This document shows positions 41,828 to 51,674 of a stretch of 64,000 bases of DNA, in pieces (the stretch's first letter is position 1; each line of letters begins with the position of its first letter). Under the pieces are notes generated by a model, which saw nothing but the letters and a program-made list of their open reading frames with translations, searched no databases and was not told where the DNA came from. The translations under genes were made by a program, and so were the position numbers. Source of the DNA: Gemmobacter aquarius (GTDB taxonomy: Bacteria; Pseudomonadota; Alphaproteobacteria; Rhodobacterales; Rhodobacteraceae); contig NZ_CP028918.1 in the NCBI RefSeq assembly GCF_003060865.1, forward strand, positions 1,786,001 to 1,850,000, given 5' to 3'.

Positions 41828-43429
41828 CTAGCTGCGAAGGTACTCGACCAAAGCTTGCGTCGACCCGTCCTTGCCAGCCGCCGTGGCCTTGCCCTCCAGC
41901 ACCGGCTGCAAGGCAAGCGCCAACTCCTTGCCCAGTTCCACGCCCCATTGGTCGTAGGAATTGATGCCAAGGATCACCCCTTCGACGAACACCCGATGCT
42001 CGTAAAGCACTACGATCTGGCCCAGCACGAAAGGCGTCAGCTTCGGGTACGCCAGCACGGTCGAGGGCCGGTTTCCGGGAAACACCCGATGCCGCGCCTG
42101 CCGGTCCAGCTCGTCGCCCACCAGCCCCTTGGCCGCCATTATGGCCCGCGCCTCGTCCAATGACCGCCCGCGCAACAGCGCCTCGGCCTGCGCGAGGCAA
42201 TTGGACACCAAGAGAAGATGCTGGTGCGACAACTCCGGCTCGTGCCCGTGCCGCGCCACGAGAAATTCGCAAGGCACCACCCGCGTGCCCTGATGGATCA
42301 GCTGGTAAAATGCATGCTGCCCGTTCGTCCCCGGCTCGCCCCAGACCACAGGGCCGGAATGGATCGCCAGATCCGACCCGTCCATCGCCACCCGCTTGCC
42401 GTTGCTCTCCATCTCCAACTGCTGCAAATAGGCGGGCAACCGCGACAGCCGCTGGTCATAGGGCAGCACCGCCCGCGTGGCAAAGCCGCAGATCTGGTTG
42501 TGCCAGATACCGACCAAGGCCAGCAGCACCGGCAGGTTCTCGTCAAACCCCGCCTCGCAGAAATGCACGTCCATCGCGTGCCCGCCGGCCAGAAACTCGC
42601 GGAACCGCACAGGCCCCACCGCCAGCATCAACGCAAGCCCGATCGGCCCCCAAAGCGAATAGCGCCCGCCGACCCAATCCTCGAAGCCGAACACCCGTGA
42701 CGGATCGATGCCAAAGGCCGCCGTCTTCTCCGCCGCCGTCGACACGGCGGCAAACTGCGCGCCGGGGTTTTTCACGACCCGCGCCATCCAGTCGCGCGCG
42801 GTCTGCGCGTTTGTCATCGTCTCGATGGTGGTAAAGGTCTTGGATGCCACGATCACCAGCGTCGTCGCAGGGTCCAGCCCCCGCAGCGTATCGGCGATAT
42901 GCGCGCCATCGACGTTCGACACGTAATGCACCCGCGGCCCGTTGTGATAAGGTGCCAAGGCAAGTGTGGCCATCGCAGGCCCAAGGTCCGACCCGCCGAT
43001 CCCGATATTCACCACATCGGTGATCGCCCCGCCCTGCCCGGCAAACCGCCCCTCGCGGACATCGGCCGCAAAGGCCTCCATCCGCTCCAGCGTGGCCTTG
43101 ATCCCCGCCACCACGTTCTTGCCGCCCACGATCACCGTGCCATCGAGATCGCGCAGCGCCGTATGAAGCACCGCCCGCCCCTCGGTCTCGTTGATCGTCT
43201 CGCCGGTGAACATGGCCTGCCGCTTGGCCGCAACGCCCGAAGCCTCGGCCAGCGCCACCAGCATGCCCCGCGCTTGCGGGTCGATATTGGTCTTGGACCA
43301 GTCGAACACCATCTCGCCCGCCCGCGCCGTAAACCGCTCGGCCCGCGCGGCATCGTCGAACAACGACAGGATAGACCGGTCCCTGACCGCCTCGTGATGC
43401 GCCGACAGCGCCTGCCAGATCTCGTTCAT
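41828..43429 (-). CDS. pgi: Glucose-6-phosphate isomerase
   Basis: A 533-residue Pgi, interconverting glucose 6-phosphate and fructose 6-phosphate. Motifs include [72 protein letters not shown] and the C-terminal signature [16 protein letters not shown]. Third gene of zwf-pgl-pgi, 4 bp after pgl. In Rhodobacteraceae this set feeds the Entner-Doudoroff and oxidative pentose phosphate routes. Confidence 0.97.
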   Translation of the reverse strand: MNEIWQALSAHHEAVRDRSILSLFDDAARAERFTARAGEMVFDWSKTNIDPQARGMLVALAEASGVAAKRQAMFTGETINETEGRAVLHTALRDLDGTVIVGGKNVVAGIKATLERMEAFAADVREGRFAGQGGAITDVVNIGIGGSDLGPAMATLALAPYHNGPRVHYVSNVDGAHIADTLRGLDPATTLVIVASKTFTTIETMTNAQTARDWMARVVKNPGAQFAAVSTAAEKTAAFGIDPSRVFGFEDWVGGRYSLWGPIGLALMLAVGPVRFREFLAGGHAMDVHFCEAGFDENLPVLLALVGIWHNQICGFATRAVLPYDQRLSRLPAYLQQLEMESNGKRVAMDGSDLAIHSGPVVWGEPGTNGQHAFYQLIHQGTRVVPCEFLVARHGHEPELSHQHLLLVSNCLAQAEALLRGRSLDEARAIMAAKGLVGDELDRQARHRVFPGNRPSTVLAYPKLTPFVLGQIVVLYEHRVFVEGVILGINSYDQWGVELGKELALALQPVLEGKATAAGKDGSTQALVEYLRS

Positions 43430-43433
43430 CGTC

Positions 43434-44105
43434 TCACTCCGCCCAATGCACGGTCGCGTTGTCCAGAACCGCCCGCACGGGCGCCTCGAGCGCAGACAGA
43501 CCCATTGCCCGCTCCAAAGCCTCGCGCTTCTCTGCGCCGGTAATCAACACATGGATGTTCATCGCCCCCTTCAACACCGGCGCGGTCAGCGTGATGCGCG
43601 GCTCGCCCGCCGCCTCGGCCCGCAAGGCCATCAACACTGGCGCATCGGCGGCCAAAGCCTCCTCCAGCCGGTCCGCGCCCGGAAACAGCGAGGCCGTGTG
43701 CATATCGGCCCCCATCCCCAGCAGCAGAACCGAAATCGGCAGATGCGGAGCAATCCCCTCGGACAGCGCCCCAAGCGCCTCTTCGGGCTGCCCCGCCTCG
43801 GCATACAAAGGCACCAGCCGCGCCGCCGCCGCCTTGCCCTTCAGCAACCGCTCGCGCAGCAGGCGCGTGTTAGACCGCGCACTATCCTCGCCCACCCAAC
43901 GCTCGTCGTTAAGGAACACCGCGACATTGCCCCAATCAAGGTCGACCCCCGAAAGGGTATCGAAAATCGGCCCCGGAGTCGTCCCCCCCGGCACGCAAAG
44001 CGAAGCCTTTCCCTCCCGCCGCAGGAAATCGGCCAACTGCCCCGCGATCACATTCGCAAGGCCCAGCATCATGAATTCCCGGTCGGGATAGGTTTCCAGC
44101 TTCAT
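43434..44105 (-). CDS. pgl: 6-phosphogluconolactonase
   Basis: A 223-residue DevB/SOL-type lactonase that hydrolyses 6-phosphoglucono-lactone. It shows [60 protein letters not shown] and RITLTAPVL. The ATG overlaps the zwf stop (ATGA), so translation is coupled. Confidence 0.95.
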   Translation of the reverse strand: MKLETYPDREFMMLGLANVIAGQLADFLRREGKASLCVPGGTTPGPIFDTLSGVDLDWGNVAVFLNDERWVGEDSARSNTRLLRERLLKGKAAAARLVPLYAEAGQPEEALGALSEGIAPHLPISVLLLGMGADMHTASLFPGADRLEEALAADAPVLMALRAEAAGEPRITLTAPVLKGAMNIHVLITGAEKREALERAMGLSALEAPVRAVLDNATVHWAE

Positions 44106-45556
44106 TCCCTGATCTCCCGCCAGCGCCGCCCGTCCTTGTGCATCAGCATCAACGCATCTTCGGGCCCGCTTGATCCCGGATCATAGCCTTGCGGCTTCAT
44201 TCCACGCTCTTCCCAACCCTGAATGATCGGGTCCGCCCAGGCCCAGGCCGCCTCGACCTCGTCACCGCGCATGAACAGGGTCTGGTTGCCTCGGATCACA
44301 TCCATGATCAGCCGCTCGTAGGCATCGGGAATATCCTCGGCATCCGCTCCCAGCGCATCGGCAAAGGCCATGTCCAGCGGCACCTGCATCAGGCGCATCC
44401 CCCCCGGTCCCGGCTCCTTGATCATCATCATCAGGTTCATGCCCTCGTTGGGCTGAAGCCGGATAACCAGCACATTCTCGCGCCAGCCTTCCGCATCGTC
44501 AAAGATCGAATGCGGCGGCTCCTTGAAGGTAATCGCAATCTCGCTCGCCCGCGCCCGCAACCGCTTTCCCGTCCGCAGATAGAACGGGGTCCCCTTCCAC
44601 CGCCAGTTCGAGATATGAACCTTCAGCGCAATATAGCTTTCGGTCTTGCTGGCAGGGTTCTCGGAATGGGCCACATACCCCTCCTGCCCGCCTCCGGCCA
44701 GATATTGCCCCCGCACGATATCTTCGGGCTTCACCGCATCCAGCGCACGGATCACCTTGAGCTTTTCATCTCGCACGGCATCGGGGTCAAAGTGATAGGG
44801 CGGCTCCATCGCGATCAGACACAGCAATTGCATCAGATGGTTCTGCACCATATCGCGCATCGCACCCGACTTGTCGTAATAGGCCCCGCGCCCCTCGACC
44901 CCCACCGTTTCGGCGACCGTGATCTGCACATGGTCGATATACTCGGCCTTCCACAAAGGCTCGAACAGGATATTGGCAAAGCGCACCGCCATCAGGTTCT
45001 GGACCGTCTCCTTGCCCAGATAATGGTCGATCCGGTAAATCTGCGCTTCGGTGAAATGCTTGGCCAGCGTCTCGTTCAGCGCCCGCGCCGATGCCAGATC
45101 GCGCCCGAACGGCTTTTCCACCACGATCCGGCTCCAGGCATCCGCAATGCCATGCTCGTGCAAGCGTTCCGCAATATCGCCGAACAGCACAGGGGCGACC
45201 GAGAAGTAGAACGCCCGCACCACATTCTCGCGCATCATCGCGCGCAAATCGGGCCACCCACCCGTGCCCTTTGCGTCGATCGACACATAACCGATCCGCC
45301 CGATGAAGGCGTCGATCACGGCCGCATCCTTACGCGCCTCCGGCACGAATTCGTCGATCGCCTCGCGCACCGTCGCGCGGAAAGCTGCCTCGGTCAGATC
45401 GGCCCGCGCCGCCCCGATGATCCGGCTGCCCTCGGGCATCTGGCCTGCCAGAAAGCGCCTGTACAAACCCGGGAAAATCTTGCGCCGCGCAAGGTCTCCC
45501 GTCCCGCCGAAAATCACAAGATCGAACGTATCGACCGGAATGACACGCGAAACCAT
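44102..45556 (-). CDS. zwf: Glucose-6-phosphate 1-dehydrogenase
   Basis: A 484-residue NADP-dependent dehydrogenase. The N-terminal nucleotide motif is VIFGGTGDLARRKIFPGLY; the active-site RIDHYLGKETVQNLMAVRFAN contains the catalytic His neighbourhood, and EKPFGRDLASA follows the usual pattern. It heads the zwf-pgl-pgi operon. A GTTAGCGCTAAC palindrome lies 39-50 bp upstream of the ATG, so the operon is probably under a LacI-type sugar regulator. Confidence 0.97.
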   Translation of the reverse strand: MVSRVIPVDTFDLVIFGGTGDLARRKIFPGLYRRFLAGQMPEGSRIIGAARADLTEAAFRATVREAIDEFVPEARKDAAVIDAFIGRIGYVSIDAKGTGGWPDLRAMMRENVVRAFYFSVAPVLFGDIAERLHEHGIADAWSRIVVEKPFGRDLASARALNETLAKHFTEAQIYRIDHYLGKETVQNLMAVRFANILFEPLWKAEYIDHVQITVAETVGVEGRGAYYDKSGAMRDMVQNHLMQLLCLIAMEPPYHFDPDAVRDEKLKVIRALDAVKPEDIVRGQYLAGGGQEGYVAHSENPASKTESYIALKVHISNWRWKGTPFYLRTGKRLRARASEIAITFKEPPHSIFDDAEGWRENVLVIRLQPNEGMNLMMMIKEPGPGGMRLMQVPLDMAFADALGADAEDIPDAYERLIMDVIRGNQTLFMRGDEVEAAWAWADPIIQGWEERGMKPQGYDPGSSGPEDALMLMHKDGRRWREIRE

Positions 45557-45594
45557 CGGATAACCCCTCGCTGCTGCTCGTCTCGCGCCAAGCT

Positions 45595-45606
45595 GTTAGC
45601 GCTAAC
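45595..45606. promoter_or_regulatory. LacI-family-type operator GTTAGCGCTAAC upstream of zwf
   Basis: A perfect 12-bp palindrome with the central CG step and TTAGCGCTAA core typical of LacI/GalR-family operators, 39-50 bp upstream of the zwf start codon. The regulator gene is not in the window. Assignment is by motif type and location. Confidence 0.65.
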
Positions 45607-45691
45607 GCGGGGCCGCTTTTACCCCCCCGCGCTGCCCCTGTCTAGCACCGCTTTCCGCCCGCACCAACCGCTTCGCTGCACAGCAGCATGT

Positions 45692-46381
45692 CTACCCCTC
45701 GTCCAGCCCCTCCCAGCGTACCCGCAAAAGCCCCGGTTCGGCGGCCAGACGCTGCACCGCCAACTCCAGCGCCTCGTCCGAAACCCCCTCGCCCGACACA
45801 GTGGCCGAAAGCTCTACCCCCTCGTCGCCCGAACGCGCCGCGATCTCCGACAGATGCAAACCGCCAAAGCGCAGCACCCGCAGCATCAGGGCGCGCACCT
45901 CACCCTCGCCCTCGGCGCGGCAAGTCACCACGACACGGAACGCCCGCAGCACCGGCACCCCCGCCCGGGTCTTCTTCTTGATCCATTTGACCAAAGGCCG
46001 CAGCCCGAGGTTCACGAAGACCACGCCCCCCGTAAGCACACCGGCAAAGGCAGGCTGCCCGATCCCCGCCATCAACCCCACCGCCGCCGAACACCACAAG
46101 GTCGCCGCCGTGTTCAACCCGTGCACGTTGAACCCGTCGCGGAATATGATCCCGGCCCCAAGAAACCCGATCCCGGAAACCACCTGTGCCGCCACCCGCG
46201 TCGGGCTGACCTCGTTCGGCACCAATTGCGAAAAGATCACAAAGGCCGCAGCCCCCATCGCCACAAGCGCATTGGTCCGCAACCCCGCCATGCGCTGGCG
46301 CACCTGCCGCTCCGACCCGATCAGCGCGCCGCAGCCCATCGCCACGCCCAGATTGACCGCCGCATCCAGCAACAGGATCAT
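45692..46381 (-). CDS. MgtC/SapB family membrane protein
   Basis: A 229-residue protein with four or five membrane helices in the N-terminal ~150 residues: MILLLDAAVNLGVAMGCGAL, GLRTNALVAMGAAAFVIFSQ, QVVSGIGFLGAGIIFRD and LNTAATLWCSAAVGLMAG, the family core. A cytoplasmic ACT-like C-terminal domain follows (RAFRVVVTCRAEGEGEVRAL). Salmonella MgtC supports survival in low magnesium and inhibits the F-type ATPase; in environmental bacteria the function is less clear. ATG 46381 has GGAGG six bases upstream. Confidence 0.9.
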   Translation of the reverse strand: MILLLDAAVNLGVAMGCGALIGSERQVRQRMAGLRTNALVAMGAAAFVIFSQLVPNEVSPTRVAAQVVSGIGFLGAGIIFRDGFNVHGLNTAATLWCSAAVGLMAGIGQPAFAGVLTGGVVFVNLGLRPLVKWIKKKTRAGVPVLRAFRVVVTCRAEGEGEVRALMLRVLRFGGLHLSEIAARSGDEGVELSATVSGEGVSDEALELAVQRLAAEPGLLRVRWEGLDEG

Positions 46382-46479
46382 CGAAACCTCCCCGCCCAAA
46401 GCGACGATCCTGCCGCGAACGGCGCAAGACGCAAAGCCAAACCCGACAGGTCAGACCCTGCAAGCGCCCCCTGCAACAC

Positions 46480-47064
46480 TCATGCGTCGAGTTCGGCGTC
46501 CCAATACAGATAATCCATCCAGCTTTCATGCAGATGGTTCGGCGGAAACCTCCGCCCGTGGCTTTGCATCTCCTCCGCCGTCGGCTGGCGCGGCGGACGC
46601 CGCAGTTGCATGTTCACCTGCCGCAGCGTCTTTGACCCCTTGTGCAGATTGCACGGGCTGCAGGCCGCCACCACATTCTCCCAACTCGTCACCCCGCCCC
46701 GCGACCGCGGCAGCACATGGTCAAACGTCAGATCGCCCTTGGCCCCGCAATACTGGCAGCAGAATTCGTCCCGCAGAAAAAGATTGAAGCGCGTGAATGC
46801 CACGCGCTTCTGGGGTCGGACAAATTCTTTCAGCACCACCACGCTCGGTATGCGGAACTCGGCTTTCTGGCTTCGCACCACATGGTCGTATTCCGCCACG
46901 ATCTGCACACGGTCGAGGAAGGCCGCCTTGATCGCCTCTTGCCACGGCCAAAGGCTGAGCGGGTAGTAGCTCAGCGGCCGGTAATCCGCGTTCAGCACCA
47001 AAGCGGGGTAATGCTTCAGCGCCGCCGGATCGCGCACGAATTGAGTTCTGAAATCGCCGTCCAT
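46480..47064 (-). CDS. HNH endonuclease family protein
   Basis: A 194-residue protein. The HNH domain lies near residues 95-150: FCCQYCGAKGDLTFDHVLPRSRGGVTSWENVVAACSPCNLHKG (key residues: CxxC at the start, DH, N, CxxC at the end). The N-terminal ~90 residues (PALVLNADYRPLSYYPLSLWPWQEAIKAA) are also conserved in alphaproteobacterial members. This small chromosomal HNH family is widespread and single-copy; its target is unknown. It is not next to a modification enzyme, so a restriction role is unlikely. Confidence 0.88.
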   Translation of the reverse strand: MDGDFRTQFVRDPAALKHYPALVLNADYRPLSYYPLSLWPWQEAIKAAFLDRVQIVAEYDHVVRSQKAEFRIPSVVVLKEFVRPQKRVAFTRFNLFLRDEFCCQYCGAKGDLTFDHVLPRSRGGVTSWENVVAACSPCNLHKGSKTLRQVNMQLRRPPRQPTAEEMQSHGRRFPPNHLHESWMDYLYWDAELDA

Positions 47065-47229
47065 TCTGTTTTCGAGACTCCGCTTTCGACCCGCACCCCA
47101 TGGGAAGCAGGGCGGGGAGCCCCGCCCCGACAGTGCAAACTATATATGGCGTAACCTGACTGGCAAGCCCCTCAAACTCTGGTGATACCGGCGTGATGTA
47201 ACATCGGCATAACCCCGCAAGCCACGGCG

Positions 47230-47248
47230 GATTTTTCGCAGAAAAATC
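47230..47248. repeat. Family A intergenic hairpin
   Basis: Arms GATTTTTC (47230-47237) and GAAAAATC (47241-47248) around GCA. The arms match copy 4 of the 30-kb cluster; the core matches 6773-6791. It sits in the 248-bp gap between the HNH gene and the cox operon terminator. Confidence 0.85.
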
Positions 47249-47256
47249 GTAGCCGC

Positions 47257-47290
47257 ACAGACAAACGGCCCCGCAGTTACGCGGGGCCGT
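47257..47290 (-). terminator. Terminator of the coxGSLM operon
   Basis: ACGGCCCCGC (47265-47274) and GCGGGGCCGT (47281-47290) form a 10-bp stem around AGTTAC. Read on the minus strand, the stem follows coxM by 22 bp and is followed by TTTGTCT. Confidence 0.8.
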
Positions 47291-47312
47291 CGTTTCTTCC
47301 GGTCGGGCAGGC

Positions 47313-48101
47313 TCAGTGCGCCGCGTCGACCGCGCGCTTGGTCAGCACCTTGACCAGATGCGCCCGATACTCCGGCGTGCCGTGCAAATCACCGATCATG
47401 CCATCCGCCGCAACCGTCAACCCAGCCACCGCCGAGCCTGCGAAATTGCCCGACAGGGCCGTCTCGCCTTCGCTCCAGCGGAACACACCCTCGTTCGACG
47501 CACCCGTGACGGCCACGCGCACGCCGCCTGCATATTTCGCGACGAACACGCCGGTCAGCGCAAAGCGGCTCGCAGGCTGGTTGAACTTCACATAAGCCGC
47601 CTTTTCCGGCACCGGAAAAGTCACACCCGTGATGATCTCGCCCTCTTCCAGCGCGGTCGAGAACATGCCCTGAAAGTAATCATCCGCCTTGATCTTGCGC
47701 TTGTTGGTCACGACCGTTGCACCCGATGCAAGCACCGCCGCCGGATAACAAGCCGCCGGATCGTTGTTGGCCAGCGACCCGCCGATCGTGCCACGGTTGC
47801 GAACCGCCGGATCACCGATGCCCGCGGCCAAAGCCGCCAGCGCCGGATAATACTTGGCCGCTTCCGCGGCGACGGTCGCATGGGACGTCGCCGCCCCGAT
47901 GCTCAGCCCGTCGTCGCCAAGGCAAACGCCCTGCATCTCGGCAATGCCGGTCAGGCTGACCAGCACTGCAGGGGCTGCAAGCCGCTGCTTCATCGTCGGC
48001 GTCAGCGTCTGCCCGCCCGAAAGCGCCTGCGCGCCATCGTGCGCCAAAGCCGCAACCGCATCCGCAATCGAGGCGGGCTTTACGAAGTCAAAGTTATGCA
48101 T
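47313..48101 (-). CDS. coxM: Xanthine-oxidase-family FAD subunit (CoxM-like)
   Basis: A 262-residue FAD-binding medium subunit. It has FDFVKPASIADAVAALA, the FAD motif ALSGGQTLTPTMKQRL, the second FAD motif RNRGTIGGSLANNDPAACYP, and a C-terminal CO_deh_flav_C domain. It passes electrons from the iron-sulfur subunit to an acceptor. Last gene of coxG-coxS-coxL-coxM, 15 bp after coxL. Confidence 0.93.
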   Translation of the reverse strand: MHNFDFVKPASIADAVAALAHDGAQALSGGQTLTPTMKQRLAAPAVLVSLTGIAEMQGVCLGDDGLSIGAATSHATVAAEAAKYYPALAALAAGIGDPAVRNRGTIGGSLANNDPAACYPAAVLASGATVVTNKRKIKADDYFQGMFSTALEEGEIITGVTFPVPEKAAYVKFNQPASRFALTGVFVAKYAGGVRVAVTGASNEGVFRWSEGETALSGNFAGSAVAGLTVAADGMIGDLHGTPEYRAHLVKVLTKRAVDAAH

Positions 48102-48116
48102 TCCCGAAACCCTCCC

Positions 48117-50495
48117 TTAAGCGTTCATCGCCGACCAGACCCGCGAGGGGCTGACAGGCATGTCGATGTGTTTCACATGGGTATGACCGCCGCGATGCAA
48201 AGCGTCGATCACCGCGTTCACCACCGCAGGGGGCGAGCCGATCGCCCCCGCCTCGCCACAGCCCTTCACGCCCAGCGGGTTGTGCGTGCACGGCGTGATG
48301 CAGGACGCGTCCACCGTATAGAACGGCACGTCATCCGCACGCGGCATCGCGTAATCCATGTAGGATCCGGTCAGCAACTGCCCGTTCTCGTCATAGGTGG
48401 TGTTTTCAAGCAAAGCCTGCCCGATCCCTTGGCCCACGCCCCCATGCACCTGACCCTCCACGATCATCGGGTTCATCACATTCCCGAAGTCATCCGCACA
48501 GGTGAACGAACAAACCTCCACCTTGCCGGTCTCGGGGTCGACCTCGACCTCGCACAGGTAAGCGCCCGCCGGATAGGTAAAGTTGGCGGGATCGTAGAAC
48601 GCCGTCTCCTCCAACCCCGGCTCAAGCGTTTCGAGCGGATAGTTGTGCGGAACGTAAGCCGAAAACGCGATCTCGCCAAACGTCTTGGCCTTGTCCGTCC
48701 CCGCGACGCTGAACTTGCCATCGGCAAAGGTGATATCCCCCTCGGCCGCTTCCAGCATATGTGCTGCGATCTTCTTGCCCTTGGCGATGATCTTGTCCAC
48801 CGCCTTGGTCATCGCCGATCCGCACACCGCCAGCGACCGCGACCCGTAAGACCCCATCCCGAACGGAATCTTCGACGTGTCGCCATGCACGATCTCGATC
48901 GAGCTTTCGGGAACGCCCAACTGCTCGGCCACGACTTGGGCAAACACCGTCTCGTGCCCCTGCCCGTGGCTATGCGCGCCCACCATGACGGAAATATTCC
49001 CCGTCGCGTTCACCCGCACCGTTGCCGCGTCATAAAGCCCGACCCGCGCACCAAGGATACCCACAAGGTTCGACGGCGCGATCCCGCAAGCCTCGATCCA
49101 TGTCGAAAGCCCCAGACCCCGCAGCTTGCCCTTGGCCGCCGAAGCCGCACGCCGCTTCTCGAAGCCCGCCACGTCACCCAGTTCAATCGCCTTATCCAGC
49201 GTGGCCTGATAGTTGCCCGTGTCGTAAACCAGCCCGACCGGCGTGGTATAGGGGAACATGTCGGTGGTCAGGAAATTCTTGCGCCGCACCTCGAACGGGT
49301 CGAGGTTCAACTCGCGGCACATCTTGTCGATCACGCGTTCCAGCGAATAGGTCGCTTCCGGCCGCCCCGCCCCGCGATACGCATCGACCGGCGCGGTGTT
49401 GGTAAAGACCGTCTTCACGTTCACATAGACATGCGGCACCTTGTACGGCCCCGCCATCAGCGTGCCATGCAGGAACGTCGGCGTCACCGTCGCAAAGTTC
49501 GACAGATACGCGCCCACGTTCGCCATCGTCTCGGTGCGGAAGGCAAGGAAGTTGCCCTCCTTGTCGCAGGCCAGTTCGATCTTGGTCACATGGTCACGGC
49601 CATGCGCGTCCGAAAGGAAAGACTCCGACCGTTCCGCAACCCATTTCACCGGACGCTTCAGCTTCTTGGCCGCAGCCAGCACCAATGCCTCTTCGCCGTA
49701 GTGGTAAATCTTCGACCCGAACCCGCCGCCCACATCGGGCGCGACAACGGTCAGCTTGTTTTCGGGAATCCCCAGCACGAAGGCCGCGACCAGCAACCGC
49801 GTCAGGTGCGGGTTCTGGCTTGTCGTGGTCAGCTTGTAATCGCCCGTTCCGGGGAAATACTCGCCGATGGACGCCCGCGGCTCCATCGCGTTCGGCACCA
49901 GACGGTTGTTCACCAATTCCAGCGTGGTGACATGCGGCGCCGACTTGAACGCGGCTTCGGTCGCTGCGCGGTTGTCCTCGATCCAGCCCCAGTCATAGCA
50001 CTGGTTGTCGGCGATTTCGTCATGCACGCGGTTCGACGCATCGGCCAAGGCCTGCGCCATGTCGATGATCGCGGGCAATTCCTCGATCTCGGTCTCGTCC
50101 GAAATCACCTGCGCCGCATCCTTGGCCTGCTGCAGGGTTTCGGCCACCACGGCGGCATAGGCATCGCCCACATGCCGCACCTTGCCATGCGCCAGCACGG
50201 GGCGCTTGGGTTCTTTCATCGGGGTTCCGTCACGGCTGTTGATCAGCCAACCCGCCGGGTTGCCGCCCACATCCTTGAAATCCTCGCCGGTGAACACCGC
50301 CAGCACGCCCGGCATCGCCGCGGCTGCTTCGGTCGCCACCTTGACGATCCGCCCATGCGCCACGGTCGACCGCACAAAGACCGCATAGGTCTGCCCCGCG
50401 ATCACCACGTCGTCGGTATAATTTCCCAACCCGCTCAGAAAGCGCACATCCTCGCGCCGCTTCGAGCTGGCGCCAATTCCATAATCCTTCGGCAT
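48117..50495 (-). CDS. coxL: Molybdenum hydroxylase large subunit, form II CoxL-like
   Basis: A 792-residue molybdopterin subunit of the xanthine oxidase family. The active-site loop reads AYRGAGRPE, the form II signature; true form I CO dehydrogenase has AYxCSFR with the Cu-bound Cys. Other motifs include [40 protein letters not shown] and the late GxGEAG glutamate motif [17 protein letters not shown] oxidation by form II enzymes is disputed, so the physiological substrate is open; other aldehydes or N-heterocycles are possible. It lies in coxG-S-L-M order. Confidence 0.93.
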   Translation of the reverse strand: MPKDYGIGASSKRREDVRFLSGLGNYTDDVVIAGQTYAVFVRSTVAHGRIVKVATEAAAAMPGVLAVFTGEDFKDVGGNPAGWLINSRDGTPMKEPKRPVLAHGKVRHVGDAYAAVVAETLQQAKDAAQVISDETEIEELPAIIDMAQALADASNRVHDEIADNQCYDWGWIEDNRAATEAAFKSAPHVTTLELVNNRLVPNAMEPRASIGEYFPGTGDYKLTTTSQNPHLTRLLVAAFVLGIPENKLTVVAPDVGGGFGSKIYHYGEEALVLAAAKKLKRPVKWVAERSESFLSDAHGRDHVTKIELACDKEGNFLAFRTETMANVGAYLSNFATVTPTFLHGTLMAGPYKVPHVYVNVKTVFTNTAPVDAYRGAGRPEATYSLERVIDKMCRELNLDPFEVRRKNFLTTDMFPYTTPVGLVYDTGNYQATLDKAIELGDVAGFEKRRAASAAKGKLRGLGLSTWIEACGIAPSNLVGILGARVGLYDAATVRVNATGNISVMVGAHSHGQGHETVFAQVVAEQLGVPESSIEIVHGDTSKIPFGMGSYGSRSLAVCGSAMTKAVDKIIAKGKKIAAHMLEAAEGDITFADGKFSVAGTDKAKTFGEIAFSAYVPHNYPLETLEPGLEETAFYDPANFTYPAGAYLCEVEVDPETGKVEVCSFTCADDFGNVMNPMIVEGQVHGGVGQGIGQALLENTTYDENGQLLTGSYMDYAMPRADDVPFYTVDASCITPCTHNPLGVKGCGEAGAIGSPPAVVNAVIDALHRGGHTHVKHIDMPVSPSRVWSAMNA

Positions 50496-50516
50496 CTGGT
50501 CTCCTCCCCTTCCGCC

Positions 50517-51002
<486 letters not shown>

Positions 51003-51034
51003 GTTGTCCTCCCTGTTGTCGTTGTCCGTCCGGT

Positions 51035-51601
51035 TCAGCCGATCAGCCGCTTGAACCAGCCCTTTTTCTTTTCCCCACCTTCACCGCCCTCGGCCTCACC
51101 GTCAACGTCCGAGGCAACCTCTTCCTCGGCCAACTCTTCGTCGGCCAACTCTTCGTCAGCCGGCCCCTCGATGGCCTCCTGAAAGCGGGTAAAGAACTCG
51201 TCCGCCATCTTCTTGGCGAAACCGTCGATGATCCGGCTGCCAAGCTGGGCGATCTTGCCGCCCACATTGGCCTCGACCTCGTAGGACAACCGCGTTCCGG
51301 TCTCGGTCGCGGTCAGCGTGACATTGGCCCCGCCCTTGGCAAAGCCCGCAGGCCCGCCCTTGCCTTCGCCCGAAATCCGCAACGACTGGTGCGGCACCAT
51401 ATCGGTCAGCGTGACCACGCCCTTGAAGGTCGCCTTCACCGGCCCGACCTTCTGCGTCACCACCGCCTCGAATTGCGTCTCGGGCGTGCCGGTCATGCTT
51501 TCGCAGCCGGGCACACAGTCCTTCAGCACATCGGGGTTCAAAATCGCCGCCCAGACGGTTGCCGGATCGGCCTTGATGTCGCGATGGTCGGATAGCTGCA
51601 T
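51035..51601 (-). CDS. coxG: CoxG-like SRPBCC protein
   Basis: A 188-residue protein. Residues 1-145 are the CoxG SRPBCC (START-like) domain: [50 protein letters not shown] and [21 protein letters not shown]. The C-terminal ~40 residues are highly acidic (repeats of DEELA) and end with a basic [13 protein letters not shown], a likely membrane-contact helix. CoxG anchors or assembles CO dehydrogenase-type enzymes at the membrane. It is first in the coxGSLM run, 72 bp after the kinase gene. Confidence 0.9.
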   Translation of the reverse strand: MQLSDHRDIKADPATVWAAILNPDVLKDCVPGCESMTGTPETQFEAVVTQKVGPVKATFKGVVTLTDMVPHQSLRISGEGKGGPAGFAKGGANVTLTATETGTRLSYEVEANVGGKIAQLGSRIIDGFAKKMADEFFTRFQEAIEGPADEELADEELAEEEVASDVDGEAEGGEGGEKKKGWFKRLIG

Positions 51602-51662
51602 TTTTCTCCCCCGAATTTCCGCCAGCTTAGGCTGCGTCGCGTTCGGCGCAAATGAAACATTG

Positions 51663-51674
51663 GTCGTATACGAC
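51663..51674. promoter_or_regulatory. 12-bp palindrome GTCGTATACGAC upstream of coxG
   Basis: A perfect palindrome in the 72-bp gap between the hybrid kinase stop and coxG, 62-73 bp upstream of the coxG start. Its position suits a dimeric LuxR/NarL-type activator site for the cox operon, with the response regulator encoded at 55184-55843 as the obvious candidate. No second copy is seen upstream of the regulator gene. Confidence 0.45.

Noticed and set aside
44189..46513. A 774-codon plus-strand frame opposite zwf and mgtC
   Set aside because: Crosses two well-defined minus-strand genes and has no recognisable domain.
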